A DNA stretch of 64,000 bases from Thermus caldilimi (GCF_004684245.1 NZ_CP038452.1:1660796-1724795), one strand, 5' to 3'; positions 33,677 to 42,377 are shown, counted from the stretch's first letter. The notes: a model not told the origin generated them from the sequence alone. Translations and numbers: made by a program.

Positions 33677-34519
33677 CTATACCTCCGGCACCACCTCCAC
33701 CTTATCCCCCCGCCTGAAACGGAGGCGCCTGAGATCCTCCTCCAATAGGCCCAGCCGGCCTGGGATGTTGGGCCTGGGCCGCACCTCCATCACCACCTCG
33801 GGAGGCTTTAGGCGCAGGCGGAACCCGTGGCGGATGGCCCGGGCCCACTCGGCGTAGAGGGCCTCGTCCACATAGGCCACCCCGGACCCCGGGCCGTAGA
33901 TGGGAAGGACCAAAAGGGAAGCGGGCGATATCTCCACCAGGGGGACCGCCTCGAGGGCCCCCATTTGCAAAAGGGTGTGCAGGATGCGGGCCAGGCGCAG
34001 GATCCCAGGGGCCAGGAGCACCTCCACGATGCGTTTTCCCTCTACCTGGGCAAGAACCCGCAAGGCCTCGGGGCCAAGTTCCACGGTACCTCCCTTTGTG
34101 GGCAGGCGCAGGACATACCCCCAGTCGGCGGGAAGGGCAAGCCCCTGCCACTGAGCCTCGGCCTCTGCCAGGCGAGCGGACACCGCAAGCCCCCCCAGAA
34201 GCGTGGTGTGGGGTGGCGAAACCTCGGGCTCAAAGCGGTAGGGAGCCCGTTTGATCCCCGTCAGCAGGTCCAGGGCATCCTCCCCCTCCAAGGCCTTCTC
34301 CCCCGAGCGCACCCAGGCGTGAACCACCTGGCCGTTTTGCAGGAAGACCTCCCCCTCCAGGTAAGGGGTGCGGACGAGAAGCCGACCCGTGCGCCCAGTG
34401 CTCATTAAAGCCCCCACCAAAGCCGAGAAGGGAAACTCCGCAAGGTTGCCTTCAAGGTAGCCTGAAGGTTGCCCAGAATGGCCCGGCGGTTGACCCAGCA
34501 TTCCTCCCCGTTTTACCAT
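33677..34519 (-). CDS. DUF4388 (PATAN) domain protein
   Basis: A 280-aa protein. Residues about 20-105 form a DUF4388/PATAN domain (LEGNLAEFPFSALVGALMSTGRTGRL as two strands and a helix, then GEVFLQNGQVVHAWV). This module occurs in bacterial signalling and gliding or pilus-control proteins. The rest is helical with no catalytic motif. ATG 34519 is chosen for GGGAGG 4 bases upstream; ATG 34501 with GGGGAGGA is a close alternative. It is in an operon with the AGCS symporter. Confidence 0.7.
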   Translation of the reverse strand: MVKRGGMLGQPPGHSGQPSGYLEGNLAEFPFSALVGALMSTGRTGRLLVRTPYLEGEVFLQNGQVVHAWVRSGEKALEGEDALDLLTGIKRAPYRFEPEVSPPHTTLLGGLAVSARLAEAEAQWQGLALPADWGYVLRLPTKGGTVELGPEALRVLAQVEGKRIVEVLLAPGILRLARILHTLLQMGALEAVPLVEISPASLLVLPIYGPGSGVAYVDEALYAEWARAIRHGFRLRLKPPEVVMEVRPRPNIPGRLGLLEEDLRRLRFRRGDKVEVVPEV

Positions 34520-34556
34520 GCCACCTCCCAAGCGTCCAGGCGGGGTACCCTGTTGC

Positions 34557-34589
34557 TTTGCCCGAAGGGCAAACCCATTAGCGTAAGCT
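34557..34589 (+). promoter_or_regulatory. Promoter of the esterase gene with inverted repeat at -35
   Basis: TAAGCT (34584-34589) ends 6 bases before ATG 34596. TTTGCCC-GAA-GGGCAAA (34557-34573), a perfect 7-bp inverted repeat, occupies the -35 region. It may be an operator or a transcribed hairpin from the other strand. Confidence 0.5.
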
Positions 34590-34595
34590 AGCGGC

Positions 34596-35294
34596 ATGAA
34601 CCTCCTCTTGCTCCACGGGTTCACCTCGCACCCCGTCCTCACCCTGGGCCCCTTGCCCCAGGTGTTGCGGGAGGCTGGGTTTCAGGTGAACCAGCCAGCC
34701 CTTCCCGGCCACGGCACCCGGCCGGAGGACCTCCTCAAGGTGCGGTGGCAGGATTGGCTGGAAACAGCCCGGGCTTTTTACCCGGAACTGCCCGAGCCTC
34801 GAGGGGTGGTGGGGCTTTCCATGGGGGCCTTGCTTTCCGCCCATCTGGCGGCGGAAACCCCCACCCAGGCCCTGGTGGCCCTGGCCCCGGCCATGGCCCT
34901 CAAACACCCCCTTGCCCCCTTGGCGCCCCTCCTGGCCTGGCTGATCCCTCGCTTTCCCGGCCCCGATTCCATCCAGGACCGCGAGCTCAAGAAGCAAAAC
35001 CCCAACTACCCCTACTTCCCCACCCGGGCCCTGCTTCAGCTTCTGGCCCTAATGCGCCGCACCCCGGAGGTCCTGCCCAAGGTAAAGGCCAACGCCCTGG
35101 TGATCGAGGCGGGCCGGGACAAGGTGGTGGACCCTGCCGGGATACGGGGCTACCATGCCCTTTTGGGAAGCTCAAGGAAGGAGTACCCGATCTTTCCCGA
35201 AAGCGGCCACGACCTTCTTCTGGACCGGAACCGGGAGGCGGTGGCCCTGGCAGTGCGGAGTTGGCTTATTGCTAATAGTACTCACTTGTATTAA
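34596..35294 (+). CDS. Alpha/beta hydrolase, carboxylesterase type
   Basis: A 232-aa cytosolic esterase resembling bacterial Est30/monoacylglycerol lipase-type enzymes. The oxyanion segment is LLLHGFTSHP, the nucleophile S75 sits in GLSMG, the acid Asp in EAGRDKVVD and the His in ESGHDLLLD. Length is normal. The last codons are AT-rich because they overlap the promoter region of the following ZIP transporter gene. Confidence 0.87.
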   Translation: MNLLLLHGFTSHPVLTLGPLPQVLREAGFQVNQPALPGHGTRPEDLLKVRWQDWLETARAFYPELPEPRGVVGLSMGALLSAHLAAETPTQALVALAPAMALKHPLAPLAPLLAWLIPRFPGPDSIQDRELKKQNPNYPYFPTRALLQLLALMRRTPEVLPKVKANALVIEAGRDKVVDPAGIRGYHALLGSSRKEYPIFPESGHDLLLDRNREAVALAVRSWLIANSTHLY

Positions 35295-35297
35295 GCT
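35271..35297 (+). promoter_or_regulatory. AT-rich imperfect inverted repeat and -10 of the ZIP gene
   Basis: GCTAATA and TATTAAGC, separated by 11 bp, are near-perfect inverted complements (one bulged base). TAAGCT (35292-35297) ends 7 bases before ATG 35305. The AT content stands out sharply in this GC-rich DNA. A metal-responsive repressor site is plausible. Confidence 0.5.
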
Positions 35298-35304
35298 AAA
35301 GGCC

Positions 35305-36051
35305 ATGGAGTCTGCCACCATCTCCCCCTGGATCGTCTTCCTATACGCCCTTTTCACCGCCATCGCCACGGGCCTGGGAGCCCTGCCCTTCCTCTTTACC
35401 CGGCGTATCCTGGCCCACCACCTGGGCCTGGCCAACGCCGCCGCCGCGGGACTGATGCTTTCAGCCAGCTTCGGCCTCATCTACGAGGGGGTGCAGTACC
35501 ACCTGGGACGCACCCTCCTGGGGGTGATCCTGGGCCTCGTTTTCATCTGGTTTTCCCACCGCTTCCTCCATGGCCGGGAAGTGAGCTTCGGGAGCCTAAA
35601 CGGCCTGGATGCCCGCAAGGCCCTCATGATCGTGGGGATCATGACCCTCCACTCCTTCGCCGAGGGCGTGGGGGTAGGGGTGGCCTTTGGGGGCGGGGAG
35701 GCCTTAGGGGTTTTCATCACCCTGGCCATCGCCGTGCACAACATCCCAGAGGGCTTGGCCATCAGCCTGGTCCTGATCCCCAGGGGGGTGAGCGTCCTGG
35801 GCGCTGCCCTATGGAGCGTTTTCTCCAGCCTGCCCCAACCCCTCATGGCCGTACCCGCCTTTCTTTTCGTGGAGGTCTTCAAGCCCGCCCTGCCGGTGGG
35901 CCTGGGCTTCGCCGCCGGGGCCATGATCTGGATGGTGGCGGCGGAGATCCTCCCCGAGGCCCTGAAGGAAGCCAGGCCCGAGGGGGTGGCCACGGTGCTT
36001 ACCCTAGCCGCGGCCCTGATGGTGGCCTTCCAGATCCTCCTGGGAGGGTAA
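35305..36051 (+). CDS. ZIP family metal transporter
   Basis: A 248-aa inner-membrane zinc/iron-regulated transporter. Eight membrane segments are expected. The metal pathway in helices IV and V is clear: LHSFAEGVGVGVAFGG and VHNIPEGLAISLVL. ATG 35305 (MESATISPW) is used because TAAGCT ends 7 bases upstream; the longer open frame runs back into the esterase gene. Its last 48 bp overlap the convergent sfsA gene. Likely substrate is zinc, from family knowledge. Confidence 0.9.
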   Translation: MESATISPWIVFLYALFTAIATGLGALPFLFTRRILAHHLGLANAAAAGLMLSASFGLIYEGVQYHLGRTLLGVILGLVFIWFSHRFLHGREVSFGSLNGLDARKALMIVGIMTLHSFAEGVGVGVAFGGGEALGVFITLAIAVHNIPEGLAISLVLIPRGVSVLGAALWSVFSSLPQPLMAVPAFLFVEVFKPALPVGLGFAAGAMIWMVAAEILPEALKEARPEGVATVLTLAAALMVAFQILLGG

Positions 36052-36714
36052 CCAGACCCAGGGAAGCCGTTCCTCCAGGTAGAGGGCCTCGAGGGCCGGC
36101 CGCACCCGGTAGGCCAGAAGCTGCACCCCAGCCCCCTCCGCTTCCCGGGCTGCCCGGTAAAGAACTCGGTCCTCAGGGTCCAGGGCGAAGGCCCGGGCCA
36201 GGGGGTGCTGGACCATCCACACCGCATAGGCCACGCCCCCGGCTCGGGCAAACCCCGAAAGAAGCCTCAGGTGCCGGGCCCCTCGAGGGGTAGGGGCATC
36301 GGGGAAAAGGGCCAGGCCTCCCTCCACCCGGTTGCAGTTCTTGGCTTCCAAAAGGGCTTCCTTTCCCCCAATCCGGGCGGAGAAGTCCAGCCTCTCCCCT
36401 TCCAGGCGCACCTCTTTTCGCAAATCCTCGAGGGGGCCGAAAACCCCTTCCTTCAAAAGCAACTCCAGGAGACGGTTGGCCAAGGAGGCATCCACCCCTA
36501 CCAACACGCCCCAGCTCTCCAAAAGAAGAAGCCGCCCCACCGTCTTGGGGGTAGCCCTGGGGAGGTAGAAGCACGGGGTCCCGGGAAGGAGAAGCTCCCC
36601 CATCCGCCCGGAGTTGGGGAGGTGCAAGGGCCCCACGTCCGCCTCCACCAGGAAACGGTTTTTCCTCCTCAGGAAACGGCAGGGTTTCAGGAGAGGCAAG
36701 GGCAAGGCCAGCAT
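36004..36714 (-). CDS. sfsA: SfsA family protein
   Basis: A 236-aa SfsA homologue, named for sugar fermentation stimulation in Escherichia coli and proposed to be a nuclease or DNA-binding protein. Motifs include RFLRRKNRFLVEADV, HLPNSGRMGELL, EAKNCNRVEGGLALFPDAPT and ARHLRLL. ATG 36714 is 7 bases after TAAAGT (36727-36722), so it is leaderless. The promoter abuts the terminator of the tRNA genes. Its 3' end overlaps the ZIP gene by 48 bp. Confidence 0.9.
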   Translation of the reverse strand: MLALPLPLLKPCRFLRRKNRFLVEADVGPLHLPNSGRMGELLLPGTPCFYLPRATPKTVGRLLLLESWGVLVGVDASLANRLLELLLKEGVFGPLEDLRKEVRLEGERLDFSARIGGKEALLEAKNCNRVEGGLALFPDAPTPRGARHLRLLSGFARAGGVAYAVWMVQHPLARAFALDPEDRVLYRAAREAEGAGVQLLAYRVRPALEALYLEERLPWVWLPSQEDLEGHHQGRG

Positions 36715-36721
36715 GACCAAA

Positions 36722-36746
36722 ACTTTAGCCCGGTCTTAGACCGGGC
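36722..36746 (-). terminator. tRNA operon terminator fused to the sfsA -10 box
   Basis: GCCCGGTC-TTA-GACCGGGC (36728-36746) is a perfect 8-bp stem. It is followed in the minus direction by TAAAGTTTTGG. The TAAAGT part (36727-36722) is the sfsA -10 box, so terminator and promoter are back to back. Confidence 0.7.
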
Positions 36747-36750
36747 CTTC

Positions 36751-36843
<93 letters not shown>

Positions 36844-36851
36844 AAGTCCTC

Positions 36852-36942
36852 TGGCGGAGGGTGAGGGATTCGAACCCCCGGTGGGCCCAAGGCCCACAGC
36901 GGTTTTCAAGACCGCCGCCTTCAACCGCTCGGCCAACCCTCC
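36852..36942 (-). tRNA. tRNA-Ser (UGA anticodon)
   Basis: Class II tRNA of 91 nt with encoded CCA. Acceptor arms are GGAGGGT/ACCCTCC, the anticodon loop CTTGAAA (anticodon TGA) and the variable arm TGGGCC/GGCCCA. It is first in the two-tRNA transcript, behind a TTGACA promoter. Confidence 0.95.
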
Positions 36943-36962
36943 AAGGTCTGGCCGCAACCCTC

Positions 36963-36991
36963 ACTATGCGGCAAGCCCTTTGGGTTGTCAA
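36963..36991 (-). promoter_or_regulatory. Promoter of the tRNA-Ser pair
   Basis: TTGACA (36991-36986), 17-bp spacer, CATAGT (36968-36963). Transcription should start near 36956, about 14 bases before the first tRNA. The remaining sequence to 37108 shows no gene. Confidence 0.8.
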
Positions 36992-37108
36992 CCGGGCCGG
37001 GCCCTAAGCGCCTTAGGGAAGGCAGCCGGTACCTTATGGGGACCGCGGCCAAGGGGCTCTCGGCGCAAGCCCAGGGGATCCAGCTGGCAAGGTCTTTTTC
37101 CCCGTGGG

Positions 37109-38001
37109 CTAACGGAGCCAGGCCCAGACGAAGCGCTCCACCAAGGCCTCCATGGCTGGGACCACCGCGTGGTGTAGGTCAGGGAAGAGGACCAGGTGGT
37201 CCTCGGTGGGCCGGCCAAACCCCGTGGGCCTTACGCAGGCCCGCCCCTTGGCAAGGGGCAGGGGCCAGGGCTCCCCCTCCCGGGTGAGGGCCACCTGGTG
37301 CACCCTCCACCCCGCCTTCTCCCGCACGTCCCGCAGGCGGCAGGCCTGGGTGGGGGGGATCAAGGGGTCGTTGCCCGCCTGCACCGTCAGAAGGGGGGCC
37401 TGGAGCCGGGCGGCCAAGGGCAGTGGGCTTTACCTTTGGTAGCACTCCGGGCACTCCTCCGGGAGTCCCCCGAAGACCTCCCGCCACCGGAGAAGGGCCT
37501 CGGGCCGGGCGCGCCTAAGGATCTCCACCTGCTCGGCGAAGTCCACGGGTCCGATGACAAAGGCCACCCCCCGGGCCCTCCCCTCCAGGGCGGCGGCCTT
37601 CAGGGCCACGCAGGCCCCTAGGGAGTAGCCGGCGTAGGCGTGTTGCCTTACCCCAAGCTGGGACAAAAGCCGCACCAGGTGGGCCAGGTCCTCCGCCTCC
37701 TCCAGGCACCCCGTGACGCGCCCCCCGCTCCTCCCCCGGCCGCGCAGGTGGGGCACCACCGCCAGGAGGCCCCTTTCCGCCCAAGCACGGCACCGCCTGC
37801 GCATGGCCTCCGTGGGGGGCCGAAGCCCCCCGGCACCAGGACCAGGGCCCGGCCTGTCAGCCCTCGAGGCGGGCATAGCTCCGCAAAGAGGCTGGTCCCC
37901 TCCCGCTGGTAGAGGATGCCCCCGGGAACCCGCTCCCAGGGGCGGGATCCCCCCATCCCCAGGAGGAAAAGAAGGGCGAGGAAAAGACCGAACCTTGCCA
38001 T
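37109..38001 (-). pseudogene. Secreted alpha/beta hydrolase, disrupted
   Basis: The reading frame starts at ATG 38001 with a signal peptide (MARFGLFLALLFLLGMGGS) and reaches ALVLVPGG. The hydrolase homology then continues in another frame (PPTEAMRRRCRAWAERG, then GYSLGACVAL). The switch lies in a G6 or C6 run at 37826-37831/37814-37819; one extra base in either run restores the frame. Further on, an in-frame TAA at 37430-37432 interrupts it before AARLQAPLLTVQAGNDPLIPP and the His region LFPDLHHAV. The original protein would be about 295 aa, of dienelactone-hydrolase type. It is coupled (TGATG) to the acyltransferase gene upstream. Sequencing error could explain the shift but less easily the stop. 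Confidence 0.75.
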
Positions 38002-39041
38002 CAGCGACCGAACACCGCCACCGAGACCCGGGCCCGGGCCAAAAGCCGGGCCAAGAGGAGGGGCAGGAGGAGGGCTAAGCCCAGGTAGACGGCGAAGGCG
38101 GGCTTGAGGCCTAGGGGCTCTGGGAAGCCCGGGTACCGCTCCAGAAGGCGGAGCACCAGGGGATGGAGCAGGTAGATTTGCAAGGAATACCGGCCCAAGA
38201 AGGCCAAAGGAACCCGTAGGGGGGTGCGGACCAAGGCAAAGGCCAGGGCCAGGAGGAGGAAGGCCATGGCCGTGGTGTAGAGCCAATGAAAGGCCTGGTA
38301 GTGGAAGGTGTTGACCGGAAGGCGCCGCAGGACGTCCAAGGCCAGGGGCAGGTAGCCCCAAAGCCCGAGGACGGCGAGGAAAAGGGCCAGGGGCCAAAGG
38401 CGAAGGAGGCGGGGGAGGCGTTCTAAGCGGCTCGCCAGGTAGAGGCCCAACACGATGGCCGGGGTGTACCAGAGGACGAAGCTCCCCGGATAGGGCAGGA
38501 AGCGGTAGTGGCGGTTCAGGAAGTAGAGTCCAAGGGTAAGCCCCACCCCCAGGAGGAGGAACCAGGCCCCGTGAGGCCGCCTCCGCAGAAGGGGAAGAAA
38601 GAGGGGAAGGAGGAGGGTAAGCTGCAGGGCCACCGCCAAGAAGTAAAGGTGGAAGTAGGCCTTGCCCCAAAGAAGTTGGTGGAAAAGACGCTCGGTTTGG
38701 AAAACCCCGTAATCCCAGTAGCGGAAGGCCAGGTAGAAGCCGCTCCAGAGGAGGTAAGGCCATAAAAGGCGCAGGGCCCGGTTCTGCAGGTAGCGGCCCA
38801 GGCGGAACTCCCGTAAAAGCCCCGCCCCCAGGACCAAAGTGGTGAGGAGAAGAAAGGCGGGGACCGCAAAGTGGAAGGTGCGGTTGGTCGCCGCCAGGAG
38901 GAACCAGGCGGGGCTTTCCGGGGAGAGTTCCCGCAGGAAGCGGCCCGTCACGTGATGGAGGACCACCTCGAGGATGGCCAGGCCCCGGAAGACCTCCACC
39001 CAGGGAAAGCGCTCCAAAGGGCTATTTTGGGGTAGACTCAT
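38001..39041 (-). CDS. Acyltransferase 3 family membrane protein
   Basis: A 346-aa integral membrane acyltransferase (OafA/WecH-like) with about ten membrane segments. Typical elements are the N-terminal WVEVFRGLAILEVVLHHV with the catalytic-type His, then FHFAVPAFLLLTT, and a C-terminal SLQIYLLHPLVL. It probably O-acylates a sugar in the envelope. ATG 39041 overlaps the upstream SWIM gene by 20 bp, and its stop overlaps the start of the hydrolase pseudogene. Confidence 0.8.
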   Translation of the reverse strand: MSLPQNSPLERFPWVEVFRGLAILEVVLHHVTGRFLRELSPESPAWFLLAATNRTFHFAVPAFLLLTTLVLGAGLLREFRLGRYLQNRALRLLWPYLLWSGFYLAFRYWDYGVFQTERLFHQLLWGKAYFHLYFLAVALQLTLLLPLFLPLLRRRPHGAWFLLLGVGLTLGLYFLNRHYRFLPYPGSFVLWYTPAIVLGLYLASRLERLPRLLRLWPLALFLAVLGLWGYLPLALDVLRRLPVNTFHYQAFHWLYTTAMAFLLLALAFALVRTPLRVPLAFLGRYSLQIYLLHPLVLRLLERYPGFPEPLGLKPAFAVYLGLALLLPLLLARLLARARVSVAVFGR

Positions 39042-40458
39042 GAGGGTTCTCCGAGAGGAGGAGTCCAAGCTCCTCCCAAAGGGCCTTCCTGCGGGGGAAG
39101 GCCCGCACCAGCTCCCTGGCGGCCTCCCGCGCTCCCTTAGGGTCCAGGCGAGCGAGCCGCGAAAGCAAAGCCGCCGCCTCCCGGTAGGCCCTGCGGGTGC
39201 CCTTCTCCGCCGCCCACTTGGCCGCCTCCCGGTAAAGCCTCTTGGCTTCCTCGGGAAGTTTCTCCTCCAGGACCTCCGCCAAGGCGGGATAGGCCTCGGG
39301 CGGAGCATCCCTCAACAGGCGGTCCAAGGCCTTCCAGTCCTCCTCCAGGAGGTGGAGGCGGGCAAGAAGGGCAGGGTCCCGCACCTGCCTGAGAAGAGCC
39401 TTTCGCTCTTGGTAAAACTCTCGGCCCAGCTTGGCCTTTAGAGCCAGGTAGTCCTCCAGGTTGGGCCTTAAGGCAAAGCGGGTCCGGTGGTCCTCCGGGC
39501 TTCCCCGGTGGGCCACCAGGAGGTCCAGGAGAGGAAGGAGCCTGGGATCTTTGCCAAACCACTCCCGGGCCTCCTCTGCGTACCGGAGGGCCTCCTCCAC
39601 CCGCCCCAAGGCCACGAGGCGCCCCACCAGGTGGAGGTAGTCCTCCACCCCCTCGAGGCCCTCCCGCAAGGCGGCAAGCCCCTCCTCCACCCGCCCCAGG
39701 CGGAAGAGGAGTTCCGCCCGAAGCCCCCGCTTGAGCCCCGAAGGGTCCGCGCCGCCAAGAAGTCCCAAGGCCCCCTCGGGCTCTCCCAAAGCCGCCCGCA
39801 AAAAAGCCTCCCGCACCCCCTCCGAGGGGTGGCGCAAATAAAGGGATAAAAGGAAAGGGAGCCTAGGGGAAAGCTCCAGGTAGCGCTCCAAGGCGGCCCG
39901 CAGGTAAGGCTCGGGGTCAAAGGGGGCCTCGGGGAGAACCCCCAAAAGGGCCTCCACCTCTTTCCGCCCCGCCCGGTCCAGGCGCAGGAGGAGCCTCCTG
40001 GCCTCTTCCTCCCCTTCCCCCAGGCGGAAGGCCTGGCGCAGGTCCTTCACCCCCTCCCCAAAGGCCCGCTCCGGGGCCAGGGCTTCCGCCAGGTAAAGGC
40101 CCACCTCGGGAAGGAGGGCGAGCTTTTTCAGGAGGCCTTTGGCCCCCTCAGGGGCCAGGGCCTCAATCAGGGGGGCCAGGTCCGGCGCCTTTCCCTCCAC
40201 GTGGGCGTAAAGAAGCGCCACCGCATGCTTGCAGGGAAAATCGGGGTAGGGGCAGGTGCAGTGCCCCACAAGCCCAGGGCCCACCTCCACCCGGTAGGGC
40301 ACCTCCGCCGAGCCCTGCACCACGCCCAAAACCCTCTCCCCCACCCGAAAGACCCTGAGCACCCGGCCCTCCTTGAAGTAGGCCAGGCCCCGGCGGAGGA
40401 CCTCCTCCGGCACATGGGGGGCGAAGTCCTCCTCCCGTTCGGGAGGGAAGGCGGACAT
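39022..40458 (-). CDS. SWIM zinc-finger protein
   Basis: A 478-aa protein with an N-terminal SWIM finger, C67-x-C69-x6-C76-x-H78 (CTCPYPDFPCKH), which binds zinc and usually nucleic acid or protein. The remaining 400 residues are leucine- and glutamate-rich helical repeats of HEAT/TPR style. ATG 40458 is 6 bases after TAGACT (40470-40465), so it is the leaderless first gene of the SWIM-acyltransferase-hydrolase run. Function unknown. Confidence 0.8.
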   Translation of the reverse strand: MSAFPPEREEDFAPHVPEEVLRRGLAYFKEGRVLRVFRVGERVLGVVQGSAEVPYRVEVGPGLVGHCTCPYPDFPCKHAVALLYAHVEGKAPDLAPLIEALAPEGAKGLLKKLALLPEVGLYLAEALAPERAFGEGVKDLRQAFRLGEGEEEARRLLLRLDRAGRKEVEALLGVLPEAPFDPEPYLRAALERYLELSPRLPFLLSLYLRHPSEGVREAFLRAALGEPEGALGLLGGADPSGLKRGLRAELLFRLGRVEEGLAALREGLEGVEDYLHLVGRLVALGRVEEALRYAEEAREWFGKDPRLLPLLDLLVAHRGSPEDHRTRFALRPNLEDYLALKAKLGREFYQERKALLRQVRDPALLARLHLLEEDWKALDRLLRDAPPEAYPALAEVLEEKLPEEAKRLYREAAKWAAEKGTRRAYREAAALLSRLARLDPKGAREAARELVRAFPRRKALWEELGLLLSENPHESTPK

Positions 40459-40517
40459 GCTTCAAGTCTACGCAAGCACCGCTTGGCCGGTGCTATCCTA
40501 TGGTTAGGCCCTATGAA

Positions 40518-41570
40518 ATGACCCTTACCGTTACCCTTCGGGAAGCCGACCTGGTCCGACCCCTGCCCAAGGGCTACGTGCAGTGCCGGGCCTGCGCCCA
40601 CTACTGCGCCATCGCGGAAGGAGGGGCGGGAAAGTGCGGTGTCCGACGAAACTTCGGCGGTAAGCTTTACTTGGTCACCTACGGCAAGGCCGCCGCGGTC
40701 CACCTGGACCCCGTGGAGAAGAAGCCCCTCTACCACTTCCACCCCGGGGAAGGCATCCTTTCCCTGGGCACCGTGGGGTGCAACCTCTTCTGCGCCTTCT
40801 GCCAGAACTGGGAGATCTCCCAGTTCCGGGAGTTCAAGGTCACGCCGGAAGGCCACCTGGACCGGCCCATCGGGGAGGACTGGCCCCCCGAGGCCATCGT
40901 GGAGAAGGCCGAGGCCCTGGGGGTGAGGCTCATCGCTTACACCTACAACGAGCCCGCCGTCTGGATTGAATACGCCCACGACACGGCCAAGCTGGCCAAG
41001 GAACGGGGCATGAAAAACGTCTTTGTCACCAGCGGCTTTGAAACGAAGGAGGCCTGGGAGTATATCCGGCCCTTTCTGGATGCCGCCAACGTGGATCTGA
41101 AGGGCTTCACCGAGGAGTTCTACCGGAAGATCTGCGGGGCCCGGCTCAAGCCGGTCCTGGAAAGCCTCGAGCACCTGGTGGCCCAAGGGGTCTGGGTGGA
41201 GGTGACCACCCTCCTCCTGGAGGGCTACAACGACTCCCCAGAGGAGGTGCGGGCCATGGCCCGCTTCCTCAAGGGGCTTTCCCCGGAAATCCCCTGGCAC
41301 CTCACCGCCGCCCACCCCGACTACCGCATGCTGGACCTTAAACCCACCCGGCACAGCACCCTGGTGCGGGCCTACGAGATCGCCAAGGAGGAGGGGCTTA
41401 AGTTTGCGTACGTGGGGAACGTCCTGGACGAGGAAAGGAGTTCCACCCATTGCCCGGATTGCGGGAGGCTCCTCATCCGGCGCCGGGGCTTCCGGGTGGA
41501 GCCCTTTTGGGAGGTCCCCGGGGTCTGCCCGGGGTGCGGGAGGAGGATCCCTGGGGTATGGACCGGGTGA
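40518..41570 (+). CDS. amrS: AmmeMemoRadiSam system radical SAM enzyme
   Basis: A 350-aa radical SAM protein. The SAM-cluster motif is C88-x3-C92-x2-C95 (GCNLFCAFCQNWEIS). An N-terminal cysteine set (C23, C26, C30, C40) and a C-terminal zinc-ribbon-like set (CPDCGRLLIRR, CPGCG) add metal sites. The start is uncertain: ATG 40500 touches the only good -10 (TATCCT, 40494-40499), so ATG 40518 is preferred. It overlaps amrB by 13 bp. The biological reaction is not established. Confidence 0.88.
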   Translation: MTLTVTLREADLVRPLPKGYVQCRACAHYCAIAEGGAGKCGVRRNFGGKLYLVTYGKAAAVHLDPVEKKPLYHFHPGEGILSLGTVGCNLFCAFCQNWEISQFREFKVTPEGHLDRPIGEDWPPEAIVEKAEALGVRLIAYTYNEPAVWIEYAHDTAKLAKERGMKNVFVTSGFETKEAWEYIRPFLDAANVDLKGFTEEFYRKICGARLKPVLESLEHLVAQGVWVEVTTLLLEGYNDSPEEVRAMARFLKGLSPEIPWHLTAAHPDYRMLDLKPTRHSTLVRAYEIAKEEGLKFAYVGNVLDEERSSTHCPDCGRLLIRRRGFRVEPFWEVPGVCPGCGRRIPGVWTG

Positions 41571-42373
41571 GGCCCCCGGCAGTGGCCGGCTACTTCTACC
41601 CCTCGGAGCCCGCAAGGCTCCGGCGGGAGGTGGAGGGCCTTTTGCAGAGGGCCCAGGCCCCCCCCGACCCCAGGGTACGGGGCCTCCTCTCCCCCCACGC
41701 GGGCTACTTCTACTCCGGGAAGGTGATGGCGGAGGGGTTCCGGGTGCTTTCCGCCTGGAGGGGGAGGGCGGGGAGGGTCTTTCTCCTCGGCCCCAGCCAC
41801 TTCGTGCCCTTCTGGGGCGTGGCCTTCTACCCCTACCGGGCCTGGGCCACCCCTTTGGGGGAAGTGGCCGTGGACCGGGAAGGGGGAAGAAGGCTTCTGG
41901 AGAAGGATCCTCCCTTCCTGATCCATGAGGAGCCCTTCCGGGAGGAACATAGCCTCGAGGTCCTCCTCCCCTTTCTCCAGGTAGCCTTGCCGGACACGCC
42001 CATCCTGCCCCTCCTCTTCGGGGAGGCGGATCCTAAAGAGGTGGCCGAGGCCCTGTTGCCCGAGCTCGGGGAAGGGGACCTGGTGGTGGCCTCCAGCGAC
42101 CTCTCCCACTACCGCCCCGACCCCGTGGCCAGGGCCCGGGACCAAAAGACCCTGGAAAAGGCCCTGGCCCTGGATGTGGAGGGAGTAGCCCAAGGGGAAG
42201 CCTGCGGCCGCCTTCCCTGGGCCACCCTCACCGCCCTGGCCCGAGGGCTGGGGTGGCGGCCTAGGCTCCTCGCCTACGCCACCAGCGCCCAGGCCTCCCA
42301 TGATGCAAGCCGGGTGGTGGGGTACGCCGCAGTAGCCTATCTCCTAGAGGAGGACCCACCCGCTTTAAGATGA
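41558..42373 (+). CDS. amrB: AmmeMemoRadiSam system protein B (Memo family)
   Basis: A 271-aa Memo-fold protein, related to extradiol dioxygenases. Metal ligands are suggested by SPHAGYFYSG, GPSHF, HSLEVLLPFLQ, SSDLSHY and a late Cys in GEACGR. ATG 41558 overlaps the amrS end by 13 bp, so the pair is translationally linked. The third usual partner, an AMMECR1 protein, is not found nearby. Confidence 0.88.
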   Translation: MDRVRPPAVAGYFYPSEPARLRREVEGLLQRAQAPPDPRVRGLLSPHAGYFYSGKVMAEGFRVLSAWRGRAGRVFLLGPSHFVPFWGVAFYPYRAWATPLGEVAVDREGGRRLLEKDPPFLIHEEPFREEHSLEVLLPFLQVALPDTPILPLLFGEADPKEVAEALLPELGEGDLVVASSDLSHYRPDPVARARDQKTLEKALALDVEGVAQGEACGRLPWATLTALARGLGWRPRLLAYATSAQASHDASRVVGYAAVAYLLEEDPPALR

Positions 42374-42377
42374 GACC

